From contig NZ_CP045871.1 in assembly GCF_009650135.1 (NCBI RefSeq), positions 62,001 through 126,000 on the forward strand: a DNA stretch of 64,000 bases, given 5' to 3'. The translations under genes were made by a program, and so were the position numbers. Positions 22,943 through 31,709 of this stretch are shown piece after piece. How positions within the stretch are numbered: the first letter of the stretch is position 1; the number at the start of each line of letters is the position of its first letter. Source of the stretch: Litorivicinus lipolyticus (lineage in GTDB: Bacteria; Pseudomonadota; Gammaproteobacteria; Pseudomonadales; Litorivicinaceae). Under the pieces are notes generated by a model, which was not told the origin of the DNA, searched no databases, and saw nothing but the letters and a program-made list of their open reading frames with translations.

Positions 22943-24676
22943 TTATAGCGGTGGCGTCACCGTGCCGACTTCCTCCAATGTGGTCAAGCCCTGCGCGACT
23001 CGGGCGGCGCCCGCCAACCGCAGCGGCTGCGATCCGTTGGCCCACGCGCGTTTTTTCAGCGCCGCCAAATCCATGTCCGGTTGAATCAGCGCACGCAGCT
23101 CGTCGTCCAGCTCCAACACTTCGTAGATGCCCTGGCGGCCCAGAAAACCGGTGTCGCGGCATTTCTCGCAGCCAACCGGCTCGAACACACTGGCCGGGGC
23201 GGCGGATTTAAACGGTGCAATAAATTCGTCCCATACGGCCGCATCGGTCGTCGATTCGCGCTTGCAGTGCGGGCACAGCGTGCGCCCCAGGCGCTGGGCC
23301 ATGACCCCAAGCAAGGTCGCGCGCAGCAAATACGCCGGCACCCCCAACTCCAACAGCCGCGTGATCGCGGAAGGCGCATCGTTGGTGTGCAAGGTCGAGA
23401 CCACCAAATGGCCGGTCAGCGCGGCCTGGACCGCCATATCCGCAGTTTCACGGTCGCGTATTTCACCGACCATGATGATGTCCGGGTCCTGACGCAGCAG
23501 CGACTTCATGCCCGCGGCAAAATCCAACCCAATGTTGTGCTGGGCCTGAACCTGATTAAACGCGGGCTCTATCAGCTCAATCGGGTCCTCGATGGTGCAG
23601 ACGTTAACCTCGTCCGTAGCCAAATGACGCAAGGTCGAATACAGCGTCGTGGTTTTACCCGACCCCGTCGGCCCGGTGACCAACACAATGCCTTCGCGCT
23701 GTCCGGTCATGCGCTGCCAGCACGCTAAATCCGCGTGGTCCAGCCCCAAGTCCGGAAAGTCTTTGAGCAACACATCCGGGTCAAAAATACGCGCCACCAG
23801 CTTTTCACCAAAGGCGGTCGGCAGTGTCGACAAGCGCAGTTCAACTTCGCGCCCCTGGGGGCTGCGGGTCTTCAAGCGGCCGTCTTGGGGCTGGCGCTTT
23901 TCAGCCACGTCCAGCCGGCCCAATGCTTTGAAGCGACTGACGGTCGCGGCGCCAATTTGCGCCGGGACCTGGGTCACCGTGTGCAACACCCCATCAATGC
24001 GCAGTCGCACCCGGGCTTGATCACGACGCGGCTCAATATGAATGTCCGATGCGCGCTGTTCAAAGGCGTAGCGCAGGACCCAATCGACGACCTGGACAAT
24101 GGATTGATCGTCCGCATCCGGGCGCGCCGAGCCCAAGTCCAGTAGCTGTTCCAAGTCCGTCAGGCGCTGTGCATCGCCACGCTTTTGCGCGTGCCCGATC
24201 GATTGCGACAGGCTGTAGCACTCGTGACGGTGACGTAAAATATCCGCAGGCGGCGCAATCACGCGCTCGACCTGGCGCTTGCTGACCTGTTCAAGGCCCA
24301 TGACCCAGCGCGTATCGCTCGGGTTCGAGACCGCCACCCGAACCCGATCCGGCGTCACCGCCACCGCCAAAATGCCGTGGCTCTGAGCAAAACCGATACT
24401 CATGACCGCGGTAATGGCCTGAACGTCCAGCTGTAACGGATCAATCCGCTCAAAGGGCAGTTGCCAAAGCCCCGCCCACCAGCGTGTCAGCATGCTTTCG
24501 TCCCACACCTTGCCGCTGCGGCTGGTCAGGGACTGGGCGGCGAGGGCGCTGATGGGATGCAGTTGGCGGTCGGCTTGGGCTTGGCCGGCACGCACCGCTT
24601 CGGGATCAAAATCACCGCTGTCGATCAGCGCGTCGGCCAGTTCAATCAGGGTGCTGGGGGCAAGTGTGGTTGTCAT
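22943..24676 (-). CDS. GspE/PilB-family type II secretion or type IV pilus assembly ATPase
   Basis: A 577-residue hexameric secretion ATPase with an N-terminal GspE/PilB-type domain and a complete motor. The motor has the Walker A GPTGSGKTTTLYSTL, the Asp box CTIEDPIELIEP, the Walker B RQDPDIIMVGEIRDRETA, the His box TGHLVVSTLHTNDA, and a zinc site CPHC...CEKCRDTGF with the following GRQGIYEVL. I chose ATG 24676 rather than GTG 24694, which adds six residues. It stands alone: no inner-membrane platform, prepilin or peptidase gene is adjacent, so its partner machine (type IV pilus or type II secretion) must be encoded elsewhere. GspE and PilB cannot be separated with confidence. Confidence 0.9.
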   Translation of the reverse strand: MTTTLAPSTLIELADALIDSGDFDPEAVRAGQAQADRQLHPISALAAQSLTSRSGKVWDESMLTRWWAGLWQLPFERIDPLQLDVQAITAVMSIGFAQSHGILAVAVTPDRVRVAVSNPSDTRWVMGLEQVSKRQVERVIAPPADILRHRHECYSLSQSIGHAQKRGDAQRLTDLEQLLDLGSARPDADDQSIVQVVDWVLRYAFEQRASDIHIEPRRDQARVRLRIDGVLHTVTQVPAQIGAATVSRFKALGRLDVAEKRQPQDGRLKTRSPQGREVELRLSTLPTAFGEKLVARIFDPDVLLKDFPDLGLDHADLACWQRMTGQREGIVLVTGPTGSGKTTTLYSTLRHLATDEVNVCTIEDPIELIEPAFNQVQAQHNIGLDFAAGMKSLLRQDPDIIMVGEIRDRETADMAVQAALTGHLVVSTLHTNDAPSAITRLLELGVPAYLLRATLLGVMAQRLGRTLCPHCKRESTTDAAVWDEFIAPFKSAAPASVFEPVGCEKCRDTGFLGRQGIYEVLELDDELRALIQPDMDLAALKKRAWANGSQPLRLAGAARVAQGLTTLEEVGTVTPPL

Positions 24677-24719
24677 GTTGACAGTATGGTTCACATCACG
24701 CGGTTTTGCCTGATGCCAC

Positions 24720-25442
24720 CTACAACGCCCCTAAACACAGCAATCCAGTATCGGCGTCTTGGCGGCGCACCCTGGCGGCCACGTCCGGGCTAATCATTTC
24801 TGCAGCCGACAACGCGCCGGACCAGTCGGGCCCGGATAAGGGATCCAGCGCCCGACCCAGTGCGTCCAGCGGGGCGCCATTGCTGGCAAAATTACCACCG
24901 GCCAACACGCGGCCACGCTCGGCCTTGCTGATGGCACCGATAAAGCACGGAACCGCAGACGCGATGCGCCGCGCCTGCTCCAATACCGCGGGCCAACCGG
25001 CGCCCTTATCTTCGATTTCAATTTCCGCAATCGGGCTGACGCGCTCGCCGACCCGCACCTCGCCCTGATCCATGACCACCTCGATACCCGGCAAATCCCA
25101 AACTCGGCGCACCACACGGTTCGACGAGGTGGCGATCAAGGCGCCCTCGACCTGGGCCTGGACTGGCAACACCGCCCGATCAATTGAAAACGCATCGCGC
25201 GGCCAATTCCATTCCCGGCGCACACGCACCCCATCACGGTCCGGCGCCGGCCCTTTAAGGGTTTGCTCTATGTCATCGCCACAGCGGCGCAACCGAAGCC
25301 CGCACAGGCGTGCCGCAAGCGCCCCATCCACGGTGTCGAAGTATTGGTTGTGTAACTGCAGCGTCCGCGACAACGGACCCAGCACCCCCGTCAAATCCGG
25401 CGCATCGCCCAACCACACCAGTTTCAGTTCCAATTCCGTCAT
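24720..25442 (-). CDS. CYTH domain-containing protein (inorganic triphosphatase-like)
   Basis: The 240-residue protein begins with the CYTH signature ExExK (ELELK, residues 3-7), followed by NQYFDTVDGALAARLCGLRLRRCGD (alternating basic residues of the tunnel beta-strands, about 33-58), EQTLKG, and the acidic metal-binding strand SPIAEIEIEDKG. Relatives such as E. coli YgiF hydrolyse inorganic triphosphate. The usual C-terminal CHAD domain of YgiF-like proteins appears absent or reduced, because the protein is only 240 residues. ATG 25442 is chosen because the ExExK motif normally follows the start directly. Substrate is uncertain; thiamine triphosphate or tripolyphosphate are possible. Confidence 0.82.
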   Translation of the reverse strand: MTELELKLVWLGDAPDLTGVLGPLSRTLQLHNQYFDTVDGALAARLCGLRLRRCGDDIEQTLKGPAPDRDGVRVRREWNWPRDAFSIDRAVLPVQAQVEGALIATSSNRVVRRVWDLPGIEVVMDQGEVRVGERVSPIAEIEIEDKGAGWPAVLEQARRIASAVPCFIGAISKAERGRVLAGGNFASNGAPLDALGRALDPLSGPDWSGALSAAEMISPDVAARVRRQDADTGLLCLGAL

Positions 25443-25573
25443 CGCCAACCCTGCCAAAAATGCGTGCCGATAGTAACGGATAATCTTTGAGCCTAGGGCG
25501 CTGAGCCCCCCGCATCGGATGCCATCCTCCAGCGCTTAGGTCATACTGAATTTTTAACCCGCCAAGGATCGCC

Positions 25574-26713
25574 ATGGCCGCGCTACCCAGTTGGATCGAC
25601 ATGCTGACCGAATTGGTCAGTCACCGATCAATTTCGTCCGCCAATCCCGATCTGGACACGTCCAATGAAGCGGTGATTGATGCGCTGGCGACCTGGGCCG
25701 AAAGCCTCGGCTTTCGCTGCCAAAAACTGCCGGTCAGCCCGGGTAAATTCAACCTGCTGGCAACCTTGGGCGAGGGCGCAGGCGGCCTAGTGCTGTCCGG
25801 CCACACCGACACCGTGCCCTTTGACGCCGACGGCTGGGACAGCGACCCCTTCGTGCTGACCCAGCGCGACAACCGCCTGCATGGGTTGGGCAGCACCGAC
25901 ATGAAAGGCTTTTTGGCCCTGGCCCTAACCGCGGTCAGCGAACTGAACCCTAAACACCTGCGCGAACCGCTCATTTTGCTGGGCACCGCCGACGAAGAAT
26001 CCAGTATGGACGGCGCCCGAGCGCTGGCCCAAGCCGGCTATCCGCGGGCCCGGTTTGCGGTTATTGGCGAACCTACTGGACTGGTCCCGGTGCGCGCACA
26101 CAAGGGCATCTTGATGGAGCGCATCCAGATCAACGGCCAATCCGCCCACAGCTCAAACCCTGACTTGGGCGTCAGCGCGCTGGACGCCATGCACCGCGTC
26201 ATCGGTGAATTGCACGATTACCGCAATGAGCTGAAAGCCGATCAGGTCGACCCCGGCTTCAGCGTACCCTGGCCAACCCTGAACCTGGGCTGCATTCATG
26301 GCGGCGACGCGCCCAACCGCGTCTGTTCGGATTGCGCATTGGACTTTGATTTACGCCCGACCCCAGGCCTGGATCCGGACCGATTGCGCGCTCAAATTGA
26401 CGCCCGCCTGGCCCAGGTTGCCGAACAAACCGGCGCCGACATTCGCCGCACACCGCTGTTTGAAGCCGTCCCGCCCTTTGGCAATCCCGGCGGGGCATTG
26501 CTGGATCATTGCGCCGAGTTAACCGGACACGCCCCGATCACGGTTGGCTTTGGTACCGAGGCACCGTTTTTGGCCGCGCTGGACATGGAGGTGGTGGTCA
26601 TGGGCCCGGGCAGCATCGACGTCGCCCACCAGCCAAATGAATACTTGCCGATCGACCAAGCACAACAGAGTATGGGCATCATTAAGCAACTGATTCAAAA
26701 GCACTGCCTATGA
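25574..26713 (+). CDS. argE: Acetylornithine deacetylase
   Basis: ArgE, an M20-family metallohydrolase, removes the acetyl group from N-acetylornithine in arginine synthesis. The 379-residue protein shows the dinuclear metal ligands in order: SGHTDTVPFD (His and Asp), GLGSTDMKGFLAL (bridging Asp), GTADEESSMDGA (catalytic Glu pair), GEPTGLVPVRAHKG, and a late His in IDVAHQPNEYL. Dimerisation-lid region HSSNPDLGVSALD is normal. The stop overlaps the argA start by four bases (ATGA), so the two arginine genes are coupled. Having argA, argE and argD in this window implies the linear acetyl cycle. DapE is related, but length, motif spacing and the argA partner favour ArgE. Confidence 0.93.
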   Translation: MAALPSWIDMLTELVSHRSISSANPDLDTSNEAVIDALATWAESLGFRCQKLPVSPGKFNLLATLGEGAGGLVLSGHTDTVPFDADGWDSDPFVLTQRDNRLHGLGSTDMKGFLALALTAVSELNPKHLREPLILLGTADEESSMDGARALAQAGYPRARFAVIGEPTGLVPVRAHKGILMERIQINGQSAHSSNPDLGVSALDAMHRVIGELHDYRNELKADQVDPGFSVPWPTLNLGCIHGGDAPNRVCSDCALDFDLRPTPGLDPDRLRAQIDARLAQVAEQTGADIRRTPLFEAVPPFGNPGGALLDHCAELTGHAPITVGFGTEAPFLAALDMEVVVMGPGSIDVAHQPNEYLPIDQAQQSMGIIKQLIQKHCL

Positions 26714-27990
26714 CGACTGCCAACCAATTCCGGGCCATGGCGCCCTACATCCATGAGCACCGCGACAAGCGCGTGATCATCATGGTGCCCGGCCAAGCCA
26801 TCCCCGAAGCCTCCAGCCTGATTCACGACATCGCGCTGTTACAAGCGTTGGGCTTGAAGGTCGTGGTCGTACACGGCTACCGCCCGCAATTGGATGCGCT
26901 CCTCAGTGCCGCCGGCCACCAACCCGAGTTCCACGATGGCCGCCGCATCACCCCCGCCATTGCCCAAGCCCAGGTACTGGCCGCCGCCGGTGCAACCCGA
27001 TTACAGCTCGAAGCGGCCTTGTCACAAGGCATGCCCAACAGCCCGATGGCACATGCCCGCGTGCGCGTAGTCGGCGGCAACTTTATCCAGGGCCGGCCAC
27101 TAGGCGTCATTAATGGCGTCGACATGCAGCACACCGGGTGCGTGCGCTCGATCGACGGCATCGCCATCAACCGCCATTTGGACAACGGCGATTTGGTGCT
27201 GGTGTCCTGCCTGGGTCACTCACTGACCGGCGAGACCTTTAACCTGCGCCTGCATGAAGTGGCGCAAAAACTGGCGACCACGCTGAATGCCGACAAGCTC
27301 ATCGTCTTGGGCAAGCATTGGCCGACCACGGTCGACGATCAGCCTCTGCACGAATTGGCCGCCAGCGATTTGCCCGAGTTGATTGAGCGCATTGATGAGC
27401 GCCAACGCGACGCCCTGCGCCTGGCCGCGGACGCCTGCAACCTTGGGGTTGAGCGCGTCCACCTGCTGAACTGGCGCCAGGACGGCGTGTTGCTGGACGA
27501 ATTATTCACCCGCGACGGCGTCGGCACCTTGGTGTACCGGACCGCGTATGAGCGGCTGCGCCGCGCCGAAGCGCGCGACATTGGCAACCTGATTGAGCTT
27601 CTGAAACCGATGGAAGACAGCGGCTTTTTGGTTAAGCGCGAACGCGAGCGCCTGGAGACCGAAGTCGACCGTTTCGTGGTCGTCGAGCGCGACCGCACCC
27701 TGATCGGGTGCGCCGCGCTGTACCCATTAGAAGAGCAGCACGCGGAAATTGCCTGCGTCGCCGTGCATCCCGATTACCAAGGTGGCGATCTGGGTGATAA
27801 TCTTCTGCATCGAATTGAAAAAGAAGCCGCCCACCAGGGCCTTACCCACCTTTGGGTACTGACCACCGTGGCCGAGCACTGGTTTCAAGAAAAAGGCTTT
27901 GAAAAAGCGGACGTGGATGCCCTGCCCAGTGCCCGAAAGGCGCTGTATAACTGGCAGCGCGCGTCCAAAGTAATGGTAAAGACTCTGTAG
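26710..27990 (+). CDS. argA: N-acetylglutamate synthase
   Basis: ArgA catalyses the first step of arginine synthesis, acetylating glutamate with acetyl-CoA, and is feedback-inhibited by arginine. The 426-residue protein has the classical two-domain form: an amino-acid-kinase-like domain (about 1-280; [42 protein letters not shown]) that carries the arginine site, and a C-terminal GNAT domain (about 290-420) with the acetyl-CoA loop [20 protein letters not shown]. The kinase catalytic residues are not expected to be functional in this family. The start overlaps argE (ATGA); ilvD begins seven bases after its stop, so argE-argA-ilvD may be one transcript. Confidence 0.95.
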   Translation: MTTANQFRAMAPYIHEHRDKRVIIMVPGQAIPEASSLIHDIALLQALGLKVVVVHGYRPQLDALLSAAGHQPEFHDGRRITPAIAQAQVLAAAGATRLQLEAALSQGMPNSPMAHARVRVVGGNFIQGRPLGVINGVDMQHTGCVRSIDGIAINRHLDNGDLVLVSCLGHSLTGETFNLRLHEVAQKLATTLNADKLIVLGKHWPTTVDDQPLHELAASDLPELIERIDERQRDALRLAADACNLGVERVHLLNWRQDGVLLDELFTRDGVGTLVYRTAYERLRRAEARDIGNLIELLKPMEDSGFLVKRERERLETEVDRFVVVERDRTLIGCAALYPLEEQHAEIACVAVHPDYQGGDLGDNLLHRIEKEAAHQGLTHLWVLTTVAEHWFQEKGFEKADVDALPSARKALYNWQRASKVMVKTL

Positions 27991-27997
27991 GACTCCC

Positions 27998-29668
27998 ATG
28001 AGCGACAAGCGTAAATATTCTTCCGTCATCGTTGACGGTGTTCCCCAAGCACCCAGCCGCGCCATGCTGCGCGCGGTGGGTTTCGAAGACGCCGACTTTA
28101 AAAAACCGCAGGTCGGTGTCGCCAGCACATGGAGCATGGTCACGCCGTGCAACATGCACATTAATACGCTGGCCGACGAAGCCATCAAAGGCGTCGACGC
28201 CGCCGGCGGCAAAGGCGTGCTGTTTAACACCATTACTGTGTCCGACGGCATCAGCATGGGCACACCGGGCATGCGTTACAGCCTGGTCAGCCGCGAAGTC
28301 ATCGCCGATTCGATCGAAACCGTCGTCGGCGGCCAGGGCTTTGACGGCGTCGTCACCATCGGCGGCTGTGACAAAAACATGCCCGGCTGTGTCATGGCCA
28401 TGGCGCGCCTGAATCGCCCCAGCGTGTTCGTCTACGGCGGCACCATCAAACCGGGTGAACAGCGCCGCGACATCGTCAGTGTTTTTGAAGCGGTCGGCGC
28501 CTATGCCGGCGGCAAAATCGACGACGCTGAATTGATCGCCGTTGAAAAAACAGCGATCCCCGGTCCCGGTTCGTGCGGTGGCATGTACACCGCCAACACC
28601 ATGGCCAGCGCGATCGAAGCACTGGGCCTATCAATGCCCAACTCGTCCGCCCAAGAAGCGGTCGGCAGCGACAAGCTCGAAGACTGCCAACGCGCCGGCG
28701 AAGCGGTCCTGAACCTGATTGAAAAAGACATCAAGCCGAGCGACATCCTGTGCCGCGAAGCCTTTGAAAACGCCATCACCGTGGTTATCGCCCTGGGCGG
28801 CTCGACCAACGCGGTCTTACACCTGTTGGCCATTGCCCACGAAGCGGACGTGCCGTTGTCGCTGGACGACTTCACCCGCATCGGCAAGAAAGTCCCGGTA
28901 CTGGCGGACGTTAAGCCCTCAGGTCGTTACCTGATGAGCGAGCTGATCGCCATCGGCGGTATCCGCCCGGTCATGAAGACCTTGCTGGATGCCGGCATGC
29001 TGCACGGCGACGTCATGACCGTGACCGGCAAAACCATGGCCGAAAACTTGGCCGACGTTCAGCCCTACCCGGCCGAGCAGGACATCATCCGTGCCCTGGA
29101 CAACCCGATCAAAGCGGACAGTCACCTGCGTGTGCTGTACGGCAACCTGGCACCCGAAGGCGCCATGGCCAAAATCACCGGCAAAGAAGGCACCGACTTT
29201 ACCGGTACCGCGCGCTGCTTTGATTCCGAGGAAGACTCGTTGAAGGCGATTTTGGACGGCTCCATTGTCGCCGGCGACGTCATCGTGATTCGCTACGAAG
29301 GCCCCAAAGGCGGCCCGGGCATGCGTGAAATGTTGTCACCCACCGGCGCCATCATGGGCAAGGGCTTGGGCGACAGCGTGGCACTGATCACCGACGGTCG
29401 TTTCAGCGGCGGCTCGCACGGGTTCGTGATTGGGCACATCACCCCGGAAGCGGCGGTGGGCGGACCGATCGGGCTGCTGCGTGACGGCGACAAAGTCACC
29501 ATCGACGCGGTCGAAAACCGCATCTTTGTTGACCTGTCCGACGCCGAGCTGGCCGAACGCCGCAAGTCATGGCGCATGACCAAGCAAACACCCAAGAAAG
29601 GCGTGTTAGCCAAGTTTGCCGCATTGGCAGCGCCGGCGAGTGAAGGGGCGGTGACCACCCCGAAATAA
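27998..29668 (+). CDS. ilvD: Dihydroxy-acid dehydratase
   Basis: IlvD dehydrates 2,3-dihydroxy acids to 2-keto acids in branched-chain amino acid synthesis and uses an iron-sulfur cluster. The 556-residue protein contains the IlvD/Edd cysteine ligands in [10 protein letters not shown] (with the intermediate PCNMH segment earlier) and [15 protein letters not shown], the PFAMTV-like [12 protein letters not shown], and the C-terminal [20 protein letters not shown] signature. The length of 556 is of the shorter, [2Fe-2S] type rather than the 610-residue enterobacterial form. It follows argA after seven bases and is followed by a strong hairpin terminator. Confidence 0.96.
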   Translation: MSDKRKYSSVIVDGVPQAPSRAMLRAVGFEDADFKKPQVGVASTWSMVTPCNMHINTLADEAIKGVDAAGGKGVLFNTITVSDGISMGTPGMRYSLVSREVIADSIETVVGGQGFDGVVTIGGCDKNMPGCVMAMARLNRPSVFVYGGTIKPGEQRRDIVSVFEAVGAYAGGKIDDAELIAVEKTAIPGPGSCGGMYTANTMASAIEALGLSMPNSSAQEAVGSDKLEDCQRAGEAVLNLIEKDIKPSDILCREAFENAITVVIALGGSTNAVLHLLAIAHEADVPLSLDDFTRIGKKVPVLADVKPSGRYLMSELIAIGGIRPVMKTLLDAGMLHGDVMTVTGKTMAENLADVQPYPAEQDIIRALDNPIKADSHLRVLYGNLAPEGAMAKITGKEGTDFTGTARCFDSEEDSLKAILDGSIVAGDVIVIRYEGPKGGPGMREMLSPTGAIMGKGLGDSVALITDGRFSGGSHGFVIGHITPEAAVGGPIGLLRDGDKVTIDAVENRIFVDLSDAELAERRKSWRMTKQTPKKGVLAKFAALAAPASEGAVTTPK

Positions 29669-30020
29669 CGGGTGTCGCTTTTTTAAAGTGAGGGCGCTTC
29701 GCTCCTGAGGCGCCCGTTGGGCGTCCTCAGAGCCTCACTTAAAAAACGCGCCAGCCTTAAGCAGTTAAGATCGAACGCCTGCCAAACACTGCGGTGCTCA
29801 ATGAGAGTCACCTGCGCATCAGCAAGGCAATGCAAGACCAAATCACCGCAAGGCAAGGTCTGCTCAAACGTGAAAGTCACGAGCACCCAAGCTCGGTTTC
29901 AACCTTCAGAAAAACCTACCCCCGCCCAGACCAAGGCACATTGATGTCGGCCTACGTCTGCACGATGATTTCGACCACAAACGGCGCCTTTTTTCTCAGG
30001 CAATAAGCGAGCAACTATCC
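29669..30020. other. Gene-free stretch between ilvD and yccF
   Basis: The first 80 bases hold the ilvD terminator hairpin. From about 29747 to 30020 no gene can be supported: a 67-codon frame on the minus strand is part of the hairpin element and lacks a ribosome-binding site. A GGCGCC followed by six Ts at about 29984-29996 looks like half of the GGCGCC-type terminators used elsewhere in the window, but its partner arm is missing. The yccF promoter presumably lies here. Confidence 0.5.
29679..29746. terminator. Bidirectional hairpin terminator, copy A of a repeated element
   Basis: Outer arms AAGTGAGG (29686-29693) and CCTCACTT (29733-29740) and inner arms CTGAGG-CGCCC / GGGCG-TCCTCAG (29705-29730) form a long two-part stem-loop. 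It is flanked by T6 on the left and A6 on the right, so it can stop transcription in both directions. On the minus strand it shares GGCTCTGA, CCCAACGGG and TCAGGAGCGAAGCG with the hairpin at 30638-30706. Confidence 0.85.
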
Positions 30021-30455
30021 ATGCGACTAATCGGCAACATCCTCTGGTTCATCCTGTTCGGCTGGTGGCTCGCGCTGCTGTGGCTACTCGGCGGCTTAGT
30101 CTTCGCGCTTTCGATCATTGGGCTACCACTGACGCGCAGTGCACTGGAACTGGCAAAAATGTCAGCCTTTCCGTTTGGCAAAACCGTGGTCTACGTACGC
30201 GATCTGGATCACCGTACCGACGGCATGGCGCAATTCACGGGCGTGATTGGCTTTATCTTTAATGTGCTTTGGCTGCTGACGTTTGGGCTGTCACTGTTCA
30301 TCAGCTTCGTGGTCGCAGGCTTAATCGCCTGCATCACCATCATATTGATTCCGTTTGGCATTCAGGCGTTCAAGCTGGCGATCATTGCGCTCTGGCCGGT
30401 TGGACGGCGGGTTAAGTCGACTGACGAACTGTTCGAAAAACCGATGGGCACCTAG
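30021..30455 (+). CDS. yccF: YccF family membrane protein
   Basis: A 144-residue inner-membrane protein with paired YccF domains: each half has a hydrophobic hairpin and the repeated elements NILWFILFGWWLALLW (residues 6-21) / FNVLWLLTFGLSLFI (about 80-94) and IIGLPLTRSALELAKMSAFPFG / IILIPFGIQAFKLAIIALWPVG (about 32-53 and 107-128). Function is unknown in the family. It is a single gene between two copies of the same hairpin element and opposite to folA. No clear ribosome-binding site precedes ATG 30021; the upstream stretch GAGC is weak. Confidence 0.88.
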   Translation: MRLIGNILWFILFGWWLALLWLLGGLVFALSIIGLPLTRSALELAKMSAFPFGKTVVYVRDLDHRTDGMAQFTGVIGFIFNVLWLLTFGLSLFISFVVAGLIACITIILIPFGIQAFKLAIIALWPVGRRVKSTDELFEKPMGT

Positions 30456-30637
30456 GTCGCTGACAGCACCCCGAGGCGTTTATTGCTCGAACTTTTATCC
30501 CTAGGCTGGACTCACTCACCGTTGTTCAGCTCGGCACGATCGACACCTGCTGGTCAATCGGCGCCCAAAAGCCGGTCGACGCCAGGGTCGCCCCAACTAA
30601 ACACCCGCGACGATCTCGACAAACCTCGCGAGGCCGC

Positions 30638-30706
30638 AAAAAAGGAGAGGGGCTCTGACGCGTCCCAACGGGACCGTTCAGGAGCGAAGCGGCCGCTCTC
30701 TTTTTT
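30638..30706. terminator. Bidirectional hairpin terminator, copy B of a repeated element
   Basis: A6 and GAGAG at 30638-30650 pair with CTCTC and T6 at 30696-30706, around an inner stem GTCCC-AAC-GGGAC (30662-30674) flanked by TCTGAcG / cGTTCAGA-like arms. It separates the convergent genes yccF and folA; its right edge touches the folA stop codon (30705-30707). The core matches copy A at 29679-29746 in the opposite orientation. Confidence 0.85.
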
Positions 30707-31202
30707 ATCGGCCGAGCGTAATAAACTGATACCCAACCCGCCCATCAACCGGCGCCACTGTGCGCTCATCGATTTGCTGCCAGTCATCACCCTGTTCGGG
30801 GAAAAACGCATCACCCGCAGGCGCCGTATCGACCCGCGTCAGGTACAAACGGTCCAACTGAGCCAGGGTTTCCGCATAGATTTGAGCGCCGCCAATGATC
30901 ATAGCTTCGTCGACTCCGTCCAGCTCGGCCTGGGCTTTGCCCATGCCAATCGCACGCTCGATCGAATTGACCACGCGGGCGCCGGGTGCCGACCAATCGG
31001 CGGACCGGGTCACCACAATGTTGGTGCGACCGGGCAACGGCTTGCCGATGCTTTCAAAGGTCTTGCGACCCATGATCACAGGCTTGCCCAGGGTCACGGC
31101 TTTAAAATGTTTAAGGTCTTCTGGCAAATACCAGGGCAGCTTGTTGTCGATGCCGATGCATCGGTTGCTGCCCATGGCCACCACGGCCGCCAAGCGAATC
31201 AT
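30705..31202 (-). CDS. folA: Dihydrofolate reductase
   Basis: FolA reduces dihydrofolate to tetrahydrofolate with NADPH, regenerating the cofactor consumed by thymidylate synthase. The 165-residue protein starts MIRLAAVVAMGSNRCIG, then NKLPWYLPEDLKHFK with the substrate-binding acid, PVIMGRKTFESIGKPLPGR (the NADPH loop), and IIGGAQIYAETL. Length is normal. The start overlaps the stop of an upstream response regulator by four bases (ATGA), an unusual partner; thyA and lgt lie further upstream on the same strand. The stop sits at the edge of a bidirectional terminator. Confidence 0.96.
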   Translation of the reverse strand: MIRLAAVVAMGSNRCIGIDNKLPWYLPEDLKHFKAVTLGKPVIMGRKTFESIGKPLPGRTNIVVTRSADWSAPGARVVNSIERAIGMGKAQAELDGVDEAMIIGGAQIYAETLAQLDRLYLTRVDTAPAGDAFFPEQGDDWQQIDERTVAPVDGRVGYQFITLGR

Positions 31203-31645
31203 GAATCGGTCGTATCAGGTAGCAGTGCGATTTCGAACCAGTAGTCTTTCAAACGCGACATCGCAGTGACGAACCCATCCAAATCAACCGGCTTTTGAAC
31301 GTAGCTGTTGGCGCCGGCTTTGTAGCAGCGCTCGATGTCACGCGGGTCATCGGACGTCGTCAGCACAATCACTGGAATACGGCATAACTGGTCATCCGCT
31401 TTGATCTGCGCCAACACCTGGTGGCCGTTGGTACCCGGCATGTTCAGGTCCAGCAAAATAATCGACGGACGCTCGGCGTCTTCGAACCCGTTACGACGGA
31501 ACAAATAGTCCAGCGCCTCGTCACCACCCGAACATCGGTTCAGCGGGTTGGCGAGCTTGGCCTTTTTAAACGCACGCTTAGTGAAAAGATAGTCATCATC
31601 ACTATCCTCAATAATCAGCAGTGTGCCTTCTGGGTTGCCCGTCAT
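31199..31645 (-). CDS. Single-domain response regulator (Rcp1-like receiver)
   Basis: A 148-residue stand-alone receiver without output domain. The acidic pocket is IIEDSDDD (11-18), the phosphorylatable Asp66 lies in LLDLNMPGTNG, the switch Thr in VLTTSDD (about 96-97), and Lys118 in VQKPVD. The long alpha-4 region with DDPRDIERCYKAGANSY is typical of Rcp1/CheY-like receivers paired with phytochrome or hybrid kinases. No kinase gene is nearby. It lies between thyA and folA and overlaps folA by four bases, so it is probably coexpressed with the folate/thymidylate genes; why is unclear. Its output is presumably by protein-protein contact. Confidence 0.9.
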   Translation of the reverse strand: MTGNPEGTLLIIEDSDDDYLFTKRAFKKAKLANPLNRCSGGDEALDYLFRRNGFEDAERPSIILLDLNMPGTNGHQVLAQIKADDQLCRIPVIVLTTSDDPRDIERCYKAGANSYVQKPVDLDGFVTAMSRLKDYWFEIALLPDTTDS

Positions 31646-31709
31646 AGTTCGAACCGTCCTTATTCGTTAGGCAATTGATACTGGCTCAAATATCGAAAAA
31701 TTACCAACG

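Noticed and set aside
29683..29886. 67-codon minus-strand frame ending RLRSEAPSL
   Set aside because: Its C-terminal third is the hairpin element itself; no ribosome-binding site or known family.
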